Source: Yaniella flava (GTDB lineage Bacteria > Actinomycetota > Actinomycetes > Actinomycetales > Micrococcaceae). Taken from it: a stretch of 64,000 nt of DNA. The notes beneath the pieces were generated by a model that worked only from the letters and a program-made list of their open reading frames with translations, ran no database searches and was not told the origin of the DNA. The first letter of the stretch is position 1; each line of letters opens with the position of its first letter. Position numbers and translations under genes: made by a program. Shown one piece after another: positions 43,066 through 51,737 of the stretch. The stretch spans positions 124,001 through 188,000 of the forward strand of contig NZ_BAAAMN010000049.1 in the NCBI RefSeq assembly GCF_039529295.1, in the 5' to 3' direction.

Positions 43066-44811
43066 ATGACTCAAACCGCAGCAGCGCCGCTGAATCCACT
43101 TGAGACGCTCGACTTGCATATCGCTGATGGACGCGTTGATTGGGCAGCCCTCTCGCACGAGCAACTCCATGACCTGATTCGGGGTGCTCGTCAACGCATC
43201 GAAGACATTGAACCCCGTGAGCCGACTGAAGGGCTGCTCCAGCGTTCATTAATGTTGGAAGAGACAGCGCGCTCATTCGCACCACTCCAGCATCGCTACA
43301 CAGGGCTACTTAAAGACGCATTCGATACTCCGAAGTTGCGCTCAACTGTCGACCTGCCAAAAGGAAAAACACCGTTCCGGGATGCCACGGATATGCTGGC
43401 CAAAACGCACGGCATACGAGCATATGAAGCATCGGGACGAACCAAGATCGCTGTGGCGATGACACCGAAACGTGCATCAGACCCGGAACGAGATGACACA
43501 GTCGCCGTCGGGGAAACGAAGCTGCCCATCTTGGGAGCGATCCAAGCACAAGGAAACATTCATCCGTCGAAACTCTCGTCGGCATTAAACATGATCAACG
43601 CCGTCGACCAGGAAGCTGAAGCAGCAGGCAAAGATCAAGAGTATCGAGACAATCTGCAGCGCCTCGTCGAGAAGGACTTGGCCGGAAGAATTGGGGCCAC
43701 GTCACCGGAAGAGTTCAGTCACTATGTTTCGAACAAGAAGAAGGACATACTGGCATCGATTGATCCGGCAGATAAGAAATTTACACAAGGCCAGACCGAT
43801 GCGATGCATAGCGCGTGGTGCGAGGGTACCGTTCGTGGCAACCAGAACGCATACAAATGGGTCATCATCACGGATGCAGAGGGAAACGAAGCCTTCAAAA
43901 CCATCGAAGCAACAGCCAATAATCCACGTGCCAAAGATGACGACGAGCAGGAATTCGACAGCCGAACGCGCGGTCAACGCAGTATGCACGCGTTTCGTGA
44001 TGCCATCAAATTTGCTCTGGCCAATCTCTCGAATTCGGATTTGCGCGGGGCCAACGGTGCCCACACCCAAATGGTGGTGATGGCTGATTACCCAACCCTG
44101 ATGGAAGGGGTCCGTCGGGAACTTGCCGAGCTCCTTCCGGACATTGAAGCCGAACAACGCGAACGGCTCTTGGCGATGCTCGCCGAGGCAGAGTTGGCCA
44201 AAGAGATCGGTGACTCACCTGAAGACGAGGACGTTGAAAATGGGAGCCTTATTCCGGCGCCAAATGCCAGGGTGACCGGCAAAACAGCACGGGAATTGGA
44301 ACTGGATGGAGAAGTCGTCACGTTACCGCCGCCAAAAACTCCTGATATTAGCGCCATCTTGCACGATGACAATTTAGATCGGCTACAACCACGGATTTCG
44401 CAAGGCATTTACACACCGTATATGCCACCGGATGCACTGCTCCGAATGCTCTGCGATGTGAGCGTTTCGCCGGTAACACTAACTGGACGAAGACAGGTCC
44501 TGTCGATCGGTCGAAAGCAACGGAAATTCTCTGAATCAATACGGCGCGCCATTTTAGCCAGAGATCGCGGGTGCACTGTGCCCGGATGTCACTGGCCGGC
44601 CGCCTGGTGCGAACTCCACCACGTCATCCCCTGGTCACAAGATGGGGAGACGAGTGTCGAAAACGGCACCCTCATGTGTTCGCATCACCACCAGGCGTTG
44701 CACGCCAAAATGCTTCACATTGAACGAGTCGACGGCGAAATCCAATTCAGGCTCCACCCGTTGCTTGACCCTGCCCAACAACCACGGAAAAACTACTTTT
44801 GGCAGAGCTGA
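43066..44811 (+). CDS. DUF222 and HNH endonuclease domain protein
   Basis: A 581-aa protein with the DUF222 domain through most of its length and a C-terminal HNH nuclease site: CTVPGCHWPAAWCELHHVIPW and MCSHHHQALHA, with a CxxC pair for structural zinc. These proteins are abundant and often multicopy in actinobacteria. Their biological role is unclear, and an association with mobile elements or transposition-like spread has been suggested. ATG 43066 has GGAGGTG about 9 nt upstream; the frame is open from 42931. It is divergent from the DUF6318 lipoprotein and ends at a hairpin. Confidence 0.85.
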   Translation: MTQTAAAPLNPLETLDLHIADGRVDWAALSHEQLHDLIRGARQRIEDIEPREPTEGLLQRSLMLEETARSFAPLQHRYTGLLKDAFDTPKLRSTVDLPKGKTPFRDATDMLAKTHGIRAYEASGRTKIAVAMTPKRASDPERDDTVAVGETKLPILGAIQAQGNIHPSKLSSALNMINAVDQEAEAAGKDQEYRDNLQRLVEKDLAGRIGATSPEEFSHYVSNKKKDILASIDPADKKFTQGQTDAMHSAWCEGTVRGNQNAYKWVIITDAEGNEAFKTIEATANNPRAKDDDEQEFDSRTRGQRSMHAFRDAIKFALANLSNSDLRGANGAHTQMVVMADYPTLMEGVRRELAELLPDIEAEQRERLLAMLAEAELAKEIGDSPEDEDVENGSLIPAPNARVTGKTARELELDGEVVTLPPPKTPDISAILHDDNLDRLQPRISQGIYTPYMPPDALLRMLCDVSVSPVTLTGRRQVLSIGRKQRKFSESIRRAILARDRGCTVPGCHWPAAWCELHHVIPWSQDGETSVENGTLMCSHHHQALHAKMLHIERVDGEIQFRLHPLLDPAQQPRKNYFWQS

Positions 44812-44848
44812 CTCGACATTCCACCTGACCGAGCCGTCATCAATAACT

Positions 44849-44880
44849 CCCCGTATTCGAAAGAAACGTCGGATACGGGG
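44849..44880. terminator. Terminator-like hairpin between DUF222 gene and fdhD
   Basis: CCCCGTAT and ATACGGGG pair around a loop of about 16 nt with some inner pairing (CG/CG). AAACTTTTG follows on the plus strand. It lies between convergent genes. Confidence 0.65.
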
Positions 44881-44919
44881 AAACTTTTGTGCCCGATGAT
44901 CCCTTTAAGTCCGGGCGGT

Positions 44920-45858
44920 TTAAGCCTGGGCGGTAGACGTTGCCTCGTCGGGTGCCTCTTCGTCTGCTGAATGCGGTGGCACAATACGGTGCTCCCCCGC
45001 ATAAATGACGCACCGATGACCCCGAGTAAATCCCACCAACGTCATACCCGATTCCTTGGCGAGCTCGACGGCTAGCGAGGATGGCGCCGAGACGGCAACC
45101 AGCATTGGCATACCGGCCATAGCGGCCTTCTGAACGAGCTCGAAACTCGCGCGCGACGAGGTGACTAAGAGGTGGCGGCTTAATGGGAGCAGCCCTTCCA
45201 TTAAGGCCCATCCCAGCACCTTGTCCACGGCATTGTGTCGCCCAACGTCTTCTCGGACCACAAGGAACTCACCGGTATCAACATCGTATATGCCTGCTCC
45301 GTGCAGTCCACCAGTCTTGGCGAAAACTTTTTGGTCCTCGCTGAGTTTATCGGGCAGCCCCATCACGGTGTGCTCATCGAGTGTGAAAGCCGAGCGCTCG
45401 TCGATGGGGTAACACCCGGTTTGGTGTACGTCGTCCAAGGATTGTCGCCCACAGAGACCACACGACGAATTCACGACCAGCTGCCGTTGCGTCAGCGCAC
45501 CCGGTGACGGCACATGCGGGGCCAACGTGATATCGACGACGTTGTCAGACGTGTCCTCGAGCGAAACACGAGAACCGACGCCGAGCTGCTCGAACGGGTA
45601 TAGCCCCTTGGGACCCTGATCCTTTTGGCAGTAGCGCACACGGGTGAGGTCGTCGGCAGAATGAATGATGCCCTCGGACAAGGCGAACCCCACGGCAAGC
45701 GAAAAATCGTGGACCGGGGTGCGCATCGTGACAGCCAACCGGGTGCCATTAACACGAATCTCCAGAGGTTCTTCGACCGCGAGTGTGTCGGCACGGTGGG
45801 TTCGCTCGCTATCGATATTGACACGAGCGACACGGACTCGGGCTTGTGAAGAACGCAT
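44920..45858 (-). CDS. fdhD: Formate dehydrogenase sulfurtransferase FdhD
   Basis: FdhD moves sulfur from a cysteine desulfurase to the molybdenum cofactor of formate dehydrogenase, which is needed for activity. The 312-aa product has the CGLCG motif with the two redox/sulfur-carrier cysteines C133 and C136, plus GGLHGAGIYD and EDVGRHNAVDK, the cofactor-binding segments. It is divergent from moeB across 57 bp. The formate dehydrogenase it would serve is not in the window. Confidence 0.94.
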   Translation of the reverse strand: MRSSQARVRVARVNIDSERTHRADTLAVEEPLEIRVNGTRLAVTMRTPVHDFSLAVGFALSEGIIHSADDLTRVRYCQKDQGPKGLYPFEQLGVGSRVSLEDTSDNVVDITLAPHVPSPGALTQRQLVVNSSCGLCGRQSLDDVHQTGCYPIDERSAFTLDEHTVMGLPDKLSEDQKVFAKTGGLHGAGIYDVDTGEFLVVREDVGRHNAVDKVLGWALMEGLLPLSRHLLVTSSRASFELVQKAAMAGMPMLVAVSAPSSLAVELAKESGMTLVGFTRGHRCVIYAGEHRIVPPHSADEEAPDEATSTAQA

Positions 45859-45902
45859 GGCCCCATCTTAGCGTTGCCGGTCACTTAATGGCAGGGTCTT
45901 GC

Positions 45903-45908
45903 TAGGCT
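45903..45908 (+). promoter_or_regulatory. -10 element for leaderless moeB mRNA
   Basis: TAGGCT lies exactly 7 nt before ATG 45916 with no Shine-Dalgarno. It should drive moeB-moeA-moaD as one mRNA, whose first gene is then leaderless. Confidence 0.45.
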
Positions 45909-45915
45909 GGGAAAC

Positions 45916-47028
45916 ATGACACACGGTCCAGAGTTTATCCGCGCCAGGACTGCCCGACATCGCCGTCTTCCCGAGGTTGGTGATGGTGGAGCAGCTCGGC
46001 TCGCCGCTGCACGCGTTGCGGTGGTTGGTGCCGGGGGGTTGGGCTCAACGGTCATCCCATATCTTGCCGCCGCGGGTGTGGGTCGCATCGATGTGTTCGA
46101 TGACGACGTGGTGGAACTGTCGAATCTGAATCGGCAGATTTTGCACTCGGTCGATTCGCTGGGCCAGCCGAAGGTGGATTCCGCCGTGGCGGCCGGGGCA
46201 CGCATTGCCCCCGAAGTTCAGGTCGTGGGGCATCGGCTGCGACTGGATGACAACTTTGCCGAGGTAGTCGGCGCGGTAAAACCCGACATCGTGGTCGATG
46301 GGTCAGATTCCTTCGATACCCGGTTTGTGGTGGATGCCGGTGCCGCAGCTTTGGGTGTCCCGGTGGTATTCGGTGCCTTAATGCAATGGTCGGCGCAAAT
46401 TACGATCTTTGACGCGGCTGGTCGCTATGGGCCTGCCATTCGGCTGACTGATATTTTTGCCGACACACCAGAGGTTCGTGCCACCCCGGGATGCGCCGAA
46501 ACGGGAATTCTGGGGTCTGTTGCGGGCATGATCGGCACGTTATTGGCCACCGAGACAGTCAAGCTTCTCGTGGGCGCCGGGAAAACGCTGTCCGGACGGA
46601 TGCTCATCGTCGACGCGTTAGATATGACGATGACGGAAATACCGCTCGCCGACACACCACAGGCGCAGCGAGGACCGTCCGCGCGACCCGGTGAGCACAC
46701 CAACATTGTTGCCGTCGGGCTGGAAAATTTTGACGACGACGTGCCCCCGGTGTTCATTGATGTTCGCCGCGCAGATGAGGTGGCGCAAGACCCCGTGCCC
46801 TTCTCCACACTGCACGTCCCTTTTGACCAGTTGGATGGCCTCGAATTGGATGACGACCGAGAAATCGTCACCGTGTGTCGTTCAGGGCCGCGTTCCATCC
46901 GCGCCGCCCAACGTCTGGCAGCGGCAGGCCACCGCGTCGTGGGGTATCTGGATGGCGGCGTCAACGCGCTGCAGGACAAACCGCGGCCCGACCACCCGAG
47001 TCTGCATAGTGAATCGAGCCTGCGATGA
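45916..47028 (+). CDS. moeB: MoeB/ThiF-type adenylyltransferase with C-terminal rhodanese domain
   Basis: Adenylates the C-terminal Gly-Gly of a MoaD/ThiS-type sulfur carrier. The nucleotide loop VVGAGGLGSTV lies at about 36-46, the Arg finger at NLNRQILH, and the Cys in TPGCAETGILG at 193. A C-terminal rhodanese domain (about 265-360) carries the active Cys321 in VTVCRSGPRS and could supply the sulfur, as in MoeZ. The two CxxC zinc pairs of E. coli MoeB are absent. It overlaps moeA by 4 nt, in an operon with moaD. Confidence 0.9.
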   Translation: MTHGPEFIRARTARHRRLPEVGDGGAARLAAARVAVVGAGGLGSTVIPYLAAAGVGRIDVFDDDVVELSNLNRQILHSVDSLGQPKVDSAVAAGARIAPEVQVVGHRLRLDDNFAEVVGAVKPDIVVDGSDSFDTRFVVDAGAAALGVPVVFGALMQWSAQITIFDAAGRYGPAIRLTDIFADTPEVRATPGCAETGILGSVAGMIGTLLATETVKLLVGAGKTLSGRMLIVDALDMTMTEIPLADTPQAQRGPSARPGEHTNIVAVGLENFDDDVPPVFIDVRRADEVAQDPVPFSTLHVPFDQLDGLELDDDREIVTVCRSGPRSIRAAQRLAAAGHRVVGYLDGGVNALQDKPRPDHPSLHSESSLR

Positions 47029-48224
47029 TTACCCAACAAGACCACTTGGCGCGCATTTTAGACTTAACGGCACCGCTTGCGGTGGAAGAAGTTCCGCTGG
47101 CCGAGGCGTTAGGCCACACACTTGCTGCGAATGTGATGACCACCATGGATCTACCGCCCTGGGATGCCGCGGCCATGGACGGGTACGCTATCTCGTTGGA
47201 ACATTTTCAACCCGGTACCTTGCCGGTGACGAAAACGCTTCCCGCCGGCCACACGACGCCCGAACGCATCGCCCCCGGTGAGGCCGCAGCGATCATGACC
47301 GGCGCGCCCGTGCCTGCCGGCGCGGACACCATCATCCCGCTGGAAGTATTCCACGAGCCGTCCCAAAGTCTGCCGCGTGAAATTACCATCGACAACATTC
47401 CGAAAACAGATCAGCATATTCGACGGCGTGCCGAAGACACCCACGCTGGTGCACTGGTCGCGGCGGCCGGTACCGTGTTGGGCCCGAACCATATCGGTGC
47501 CATTGCGGCAACGGGCACGGCGACGGTGTTCACGGCCCGCCAGCCAAGCGTCGCGATTATTTCAACCGGTGATGAATTGGTCGCGCCCGGTACCCCACCG
47601 GATTACGGACAGATTCCGGATTCTAATGCGCCACTGGTCGCTGCCACGCTGACCAAACTCGGCGCAAAACCGACCCAGCAACTGCGCATCCGCGACTCCC
47701 AGGCCAGCCTCGAACATACGATTGCCCAACTCGAGCACACCGTCGACGCGATCATTTTGACGGGCGGTGCTTCGGTCGGGGCCCACGATATCTCCAACTA
47801 TGTGCTCTCCGCGTGGCAACACGAGGACCCGACGCGGGCCATCACCTTCGACACGATCAATATCCGGCCGGGCAAACCTCAGGGGTTCGGGCTGTCGCCG
47901 GCTGGCACGCCGGTGTGGTCACTGCCGGGTAATCCGGTGGCTGTACTGGTGTCGCTGCACCTCTTTGTTGCCCCGGGCATCGCCAAAATGCAACGCCGCA
48001 GCCCCGAACCGCACAGACTTCGGGTACGAACCACCAAGACATTGGACACCCCGAAAAACATGAACTACTACATGCTGGCCACCCTGAATCAGGGCTATGC
48101 CACGCCGCTGCCGTCAAACTCGCACCTGGCCGTGAAAATGGCCCAGGCAACCGGGCTGCTCCATGTGCCCGCCGAAGTCGACGGCATCGAGGCCGATCAA
48201 CCAGTGGAGTACATTGCCCTATGA
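47025..48224 (+). CDS. moeA: Molybdopterin molybdotransferase MoeA
   Basis: Inserts molybdate into adenylated molybdopterin. The 399-aa product has N-terminal MoeA domains (LPPWDAAAMDGYAI, the conserved DMDGYA-like segment, and MTGAPVPAGADTIIP). The MogA-like domain contains STGDELV, GQIPDSN, GGASVGAHD and SLPGNPVA, and domain IV follows. ATGA overlaps join it to moeB and to moaD. Confidence 0.95.
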   Translation: MITQQDHLARILDLTAPLAVEEVPLAEALGHTLAANVMTTMDLPPWDAAAMDGYAISLEHFQPGTLPVTKTLPAGHTTPERIAPGEAAAIMTGAPVPAGADTIIPLEVFHEPSQSLPREITIDNIPKTDQHIRRRAEDTHAGALVAAAGTVLGPNHIGAIAATGTATVFTARQPSVAIISTGDELVAPGTPPDYGQIPDSNAPLVAATLTKLGAKPTQQLRIRDSQASLEHTIAQLEHTVDAIILTGGASVGAHDISNYVLSAWQHEDPTRAITFDTINIRPGKPQGFGLSPAGTPVWSLPGNPVAVLVSLHLFVAPGIAKMQRRSPEPHRLRVRTTKTLDTPKNMNYYMLATLNQGYATPLPSNSHLAVKMAQATGLLHVPAEVDGIEADQPVEYIAL

Positions 48225-48451
48225 TTACCGTTCGTCTCTTCGCCGCGGCTGCCGACGTCATCGGGAGCAAATTCGTGACGATGCACGCTGAGTCGGTGGC
48301 CGAGGTGCTCGACGAGCTCTCGGATGCCCAAACCACCGCCCAGGTGATCTCGCGCTGCTCGGTTCTGGTCGATGGAGTACGCGCGAACCCTCAAACACAG
48401 CTGGCGGACGGGGCAACCGTCGACGTGTTGCCACCGTTTGCGGGTGGTTAA
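48221..48451 (+). CDS. moaD: MoaD-type sulfur carrier
   Basis: A ubiquitin-fold protein of 76 aa, starting MITVRLFAAAADV and ending in Gly-Gly (LPPFAGG), the thiocarboxylated end used as the small subunit of molybdopterin synthase. It overlaps moeA by 4 nt. Its stop overlaps the stop of the opposite-strand moaE. Confidence 0.9.
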   Translation: MITVRLFAAAADVIGSKFVTMHAESVAEVLDELSDAQTTAQVISRCSVLVDGVRANPQTQLADGATVDVLPPFAGG

Positions 48452-48894
48452 ATCCCCACCCAGTGGCTGCCCTCGGGCCCAAATTGTTGTTTCCAAATGG
48501 GCACGCGAGCCTTGATTTCCTCAACGACGGTGCTGCACGTGGCGAACGCTTCCTGCCGGTGGGCCGCAGACACCGCCACGACGAGGGCAACGTCGCCGAT
48601 GTCCAGGGCGCCGATCCGATGGGCGGCGGCGACGCGGATGGGTAACGGTGTCACGTCTTGGGTATTGTGCACCGAAATATTTGCCTCGGCCACGACTTCG
48701 CGCAAGAACGTTGTCGCATCGGGGTGCGCCGTATATTCCAGACCGGTGACCGCGCCGGGGGCTTCTGGGTCGTGATCGCGCACCACGCCCTGAAAGACGA
48801 CGACTGCACCGGCATCGGGCGCGGACACGGCGGCTTCGAGTCGCTGCACGTCGAGTACTGTATCGGTCACCACTGACAGTTCCACCAGATTCAT
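48448..48894 (-). CDS. moaE: Molybdopterin synthase large subunit MoaE
   Basis: With MoaD, converts cyclic pyranopterin monophosphate to molybdopterin. The 148-aa product shows VVFQGVVRDHDP, LEYTAHP, the AHRIGALDIGDVALVVAVSAAHR core with catalytic residues, and VPIWKQQF near the end. It is transcribed towards moaD, which is unusual, since the two subunits are most often adjacent and parallel. The gap to the OsmC-globin gene is 73 bp. Confidence 0.95.
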   Translation of the reverse strand: MNLVELSVVTDTVLDVQRLEAAVSAPDAGAVVVFQGVVRDHDPEAPGAVTGLEYTAHPDATTFLREVVAEANISVHNTQDVTPLPIRVAAAHRIGALDIGDVALVVAVSAAHRQEAFATCSTVVEEIKARVPIWKQQFGPEGSHWVGI

Positions 48895-48954
48895 GCCACT
48901 AGTCTAAGTGTTCGCCACCCGGTGCAATCCACATCACCCGCCACGGCGCTGAAC

Positions 48955-48960
48955 TAGACT
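48955..48960 (+). promoter_or_regulatory. -10 element for leaderless OsmC-globin mRNA
   Basis: TAGACT lies exactly 7 nt before GTG 48968, with no Shine-Dalgarno. The spacer is AAACCCC. Confidence 0.5.
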
Positions 48961-48967
48961 AAACCCC

Positions 48968-50014
48968 GTGCAACATGAGTTTTCTTTACGCGCCGAATGG
49001 GCGACGAACACGGACCGTCCGCATCCGCAGCGGGGTTTCACCCGCGAGGTAACCATACACGCTGACGGTCCCGGTGAGCTGCCCGGGTCAGCGGCCAAAC
49101 CATTTCACGGTGACGCGACCCGTTGGAATCCCGAGCAGCTGCTGCTGGCGGCCCTGGTCGAGTGCCACATCTTGTCGTATCTCTATGTTGCCGGCGAGGC
49201 CGAGATTGAGGTCGAGCACGTGTCGGTGCGCGGTGAATTGACCCTCGAGGCTGGCTCCGATGGCGGACAGATCAGTTCGGCCACGCTCTATCCGGAGGTC
49301 GTCGTCGCCGATACGATGCAGTTGGCCCGCGCCCGTGAGCTGCACGACGAGGCACATCGTCAATGTTTTATCGCTCGCAGCGTGAACTTCCCCATCAGTC
49401 TCGAAGTGCCCCACCAACACCAGATGCCCCAGCTGCCCCAGTTCTCGAATCGTCTGGGCGCGCCGATTGCGGTGCTCAAACCCCGTCGGGCGAAGAAACC
49501 ATCACAGGTTTCCGGCAATGAGGACGCCCGGTTGGCCGCAATTCGAGCAGAACGCGACGCCGCGCACGAGGATCCCAACGCCAGTGCGCAAGAAACCAAG
49601 AGCGCGGCAGAACAAGCTCAGAAGACGAATGCTCCATCCGAGCAGACTTCGTTTTATGATCAGGTTGGCGGAGAACCCACGTTCAGAAAGCTGGTGCACG
49701 AGTTCTACCAGCAGGTCGAGGCCGACCCCGAGTTCAAAGCGATGTATCCCGAAGAGGATTTGGGTCCCGCCGAGCAACGCCTCCGACTGTTTCTCATCCA
49801 ATATTGGGGCGGGCCCACCGACTACTCACAACTCCGCGGTCATCCGCGGCTACGTGCCCGGCACATGCCGTTCCACGTCGACACCAAGGCGCGTGACACG
49901 TGGCTAAAATTCATGCGCAACGCGATGGATACCCTAGATTTGGCGCCGTTGCACTATGACACCATGTGGGACTATTTCGAGCGCGCCGCCCGCGCCATGC
50001 AGAACCAGCACTAA
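48968..50014 (+). CDS. Fusion of OsmC-family peroxiredoxin and group II truncated hemoglobin
   Basis: A 348-aa two-domain protein. Residues 1-150 are OsmC-like, with the two active cysteines C66 (AALVECHILSYLY) and C133 (AHRQCFIARSV), as in thiol peroxidases that reduce organic peroxides. Residues 170-225 are a charged, Ala/Glu-rich linker. Residues 228-345 are a group II truncated hemoglobin, with Tyr at B10 and CD1 (HEFYQQV, MYPEEDL), proximal His299 in RLRARHMPFHV and Trp312 at G8 (DTWLKFM). The pattern resembles mycobacterial GlbO. Both domains look complete, so one protein could bind O2, NO or peroxide and reduce hydroperoxides. GTG 48968 has the leaderless -10 upstream. Confidence 0.88.
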   Translation: MQHEFSLRAEWATNTDRPHPQRGFTREVTIHADGPGELPGSAAKPFHGDATRWNPEQLLLAALVECHILSYLYVAGEAEIEVEHVSVRGELTLEAGSDGGQISSATLYPEVVVADTMQLARARELHDEAHRQCFIARSVNFPISLEVPHQHQMPQLPQFSNRLGAPIAVLKPRRAKKPSQVSGNEDARLAAIRAERDAAHEDPNASAQETKSAAEQAQKTNAPSEQTSFYDQVGGEPTFRKLVHEFYQQVEADPEFKAMYPEEDLGPAEQRLRLFLIQYWGGPTDYSQLRGHPRLRARHMPFHVDTKARDTWLKFMRNAMDTLDLAPLHYDTMWDYFERAARAMQNQH

Positions 50015-50036
50015 CGCCAAGCTTTAAAGGCCAGCT

Positions 50037-50708
50037 TTAAAGAGCAACCGCCGGACGGGCCAACACGTGTCCCCCGGCGCTCGTCAACCGCACCCAACCA
50101 CTTGATGTCGACACGGTGGTTTCTCCGCGCGGCAGCAAAAACCCTAAACTGTGGGCGGCCAGTGTGGCACCGGCCGGGAACTCCACCTGTTCGGCGTCGC
50201 CGAGCTGTTCGCCCCACACGGCAGAGCGCACCTGCGATAATAACGGGGCGCCGGGATTCGACGGCAATCCCTCGCCAACCTTGGTAATCCCGTCGCGGGC
50301 AATTTTGCGGATGTCCGCGTCATCGACCACCGCGGCCGGTGCCCAGCCGGACCGTGGAGCGTTCATCGCCGTCCAGTTCACCGAAATCGCCACCGGGGGC
50401 AACGTCAGTTCGCGCGAGCCCGTCGAAATCATCCGCTGCGTCCGATCGCTGATCGCATCCATCTCAAATACCGTGTCGACTTCGAAACGTTCGGCATATG
50501 AGAAGTCCAGAGCAAACGTCCGCAACCCGATGACGATGGGCACACCGTCGCCGAGCCCGGCCGGATGCATCACCGAAACCGAAGCCGCCAGCACATCATG
50601 GGCGACCACGAACCGAACACCGGTGGTATCTAACGTCTTCGCCCTGGTGAGGAAGCTTTGCAGATCCTTCACAGAGTTTTGAGTCGCGAACGGCAAAACG
50701 TAATCCAT
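50037..50708 (-). CDS. Conserved hypothetical protein, 223 aa
   Basis: A soluble protein without signal or transmembrane segments, mostly beta-like: MDYVLPFAT, VRFVVAHDVLAASVSVM, GVPIVIGLRTFAL and a C-terminal repeat of short strands (GFLLPRGETTVST, SGWVRLTSAGG). I do not recognise a family. It has the size and look of a conserved actinobacterial enzyme-like or regulatory protein. ATG 50708 is chosen over 50774 because CATAAT lies exactly 7 nt upstream, a leaderless layout. It is convergent with the OsmC-globin gene. Confidence 0.6.
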   Translation of the reverse strand: MDYVLPFATQNSVKDLQSFLTRAKTLDTTGVRFVVAHDVLAASVSVMHPAGLGDGVPIVIGLRTFALDFSYAERFEVDTVFEMDAISDRTQRMISTGSRELTLPPVAISVNWTAMNAPRSGWAPAAVVDDADIRKIARDGITKVGEGLPSNPGAPLLSQVRSAVWGEQLGDAEQVEFPAGATLAAHSLGFLLPRGETTVSTSSGWVRLTSAGGHVLARPAVAL

Positions 50709-50715
50709 GGCCCCA

Positions 50716-50721
50716 ATTATG
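50716..50721 (-). promoter_or_regulatory. -10 element for leaderless 223-aa gene
   Basis: CATAAT on the minus strand ends 7 nt before ATG 50708. No Shine-Dalgarno lies between. It decides the start of this gene. Confidence 0.45.
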
Positions 50722-50809
50722 CCTTCCGTGGCCCACTCGGTCAGCAACGCTGCCGCCAATTGAGCTGATAGCACTAGAGTGTGAACACCACATTTTCTGA
50801 AAGGCTTTC

Positions 50810-51700
50810 ATGGTGAATACAACCTACCCGGATGATCCGACCGATATTCTGCGCGACGTGCTCAAACTGGAACGCGTGACCTCCGACCCAGACAGCAGCA
50901 CCTTCACCGGACATACCCCGAAGCAAACGCGTGGACAGGTATTTGGCGGCCAAGTCGTGGCCCAGTCCTTGGCGGCTGCGAGTCATTCGGTGCACGATGA
51001 TCGCAACCTGCACTCCATGCACTGTTATTTCATCCGTCCCGGCGATGCCAGTGAGCCGTTGACCATTGGCGTGGATCATCACCGCGACGGGCGCTCGTTT
51101 TCGGTTCGTCACGTCGAAGTCACCCAGCACAACAAGGTCATCCTGTCGTTAACCTGTTCCTTTCAGACGCAGGACAAGGGGATCGAACACCAGGAGCCGA
51201 TGCCCGAAGGCATTCCGCATCCGGATGAGTTGCCTCCGATTTCGTCGCTCGTGGGGATGATTGATGATCCCAACGCTCAAGAGTTGGCCTACAACCGGCC
51301 ATTCGACATTCGCTATGCCTATGAGCCCATCTTTCTGCGGCCGGGATCGGAGCGCGTGAACCGCAATATTGTGTGGATGAAAACCTTCACGCCCGTCAAT
51401 GTCTCCCGCAATATGGCCGCCGCTGGGCTCGCCTATGGGACCGATTACACGATCCTGGAAGCCATCATGCGTCACCACGGCATCACGTGGGTGGACCCGG
51501 AGAAATCAGTGGCGTCCCTGGATCACGCCATGTGGTTTCATCGCCCGTTCACGCTGGATCAGTGGTTGTTATTCGTCCAGGAATCTCCCTCCGCTCAATC
51601 AGCCCGCGGGTTGGGCATGGGCCGGATCTATACCATCGACGGCGATCTGGTGGCCACGGTGGCCCAGGAAGGTATGATGCGACTTTCGAAATTTGGGTAG
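50810..51700 (+). CDS. tesB: Acyl-CoA thioesterase II (TesB family)
   Basis: Hydrolyses acyl-CoA to free acid and CoA. The 296-aa product is a double hot-dog with the N-terminal GQVFGGQVVAQSL motif, LHSMHCYFIRPGD, the DGRSFSVRHVEVTQ segment and the C-terminal LDHAMWFHRPF and QESPSAQSARGLGMGRIY motifs with the catalytic Asp/Thr/Gln set. ATG 50810 has SD GAAAGG at 5 nt. It is followed by an MFS gene 49 nt downstream. Confidence 0.94.
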   Translation: MVNTTYPDDPTDILRDVLKLERVTSDPDSSTFTGHTPKQTRGQVFGGQVVAQSLAAASHSVHDDRNLHSMHCYFIRPGDASEPLTIGVDHHRDGRSFSVRHVEVTQHNKVILSLTCSFQTQDKGIEHQEPMPEGIPHPDELPPISSLVGMIDDPNAQELAYNRPFDIRYAYEPIFLRPGSERVNRNIVWMKTFTPVNVSRNMAAAGLAYGTDYTILEAIMRHHGITWVDPEKSVASLDHAMWFHRPFTLDQWLLFVQESPSAQSARGLGMGRIYTIDGDLVATVAQEGMMRLSKFG

Positions 51701-51737
51701 TAACCGCCGGTTCACCTCGCCGCCATCACATTATGGG

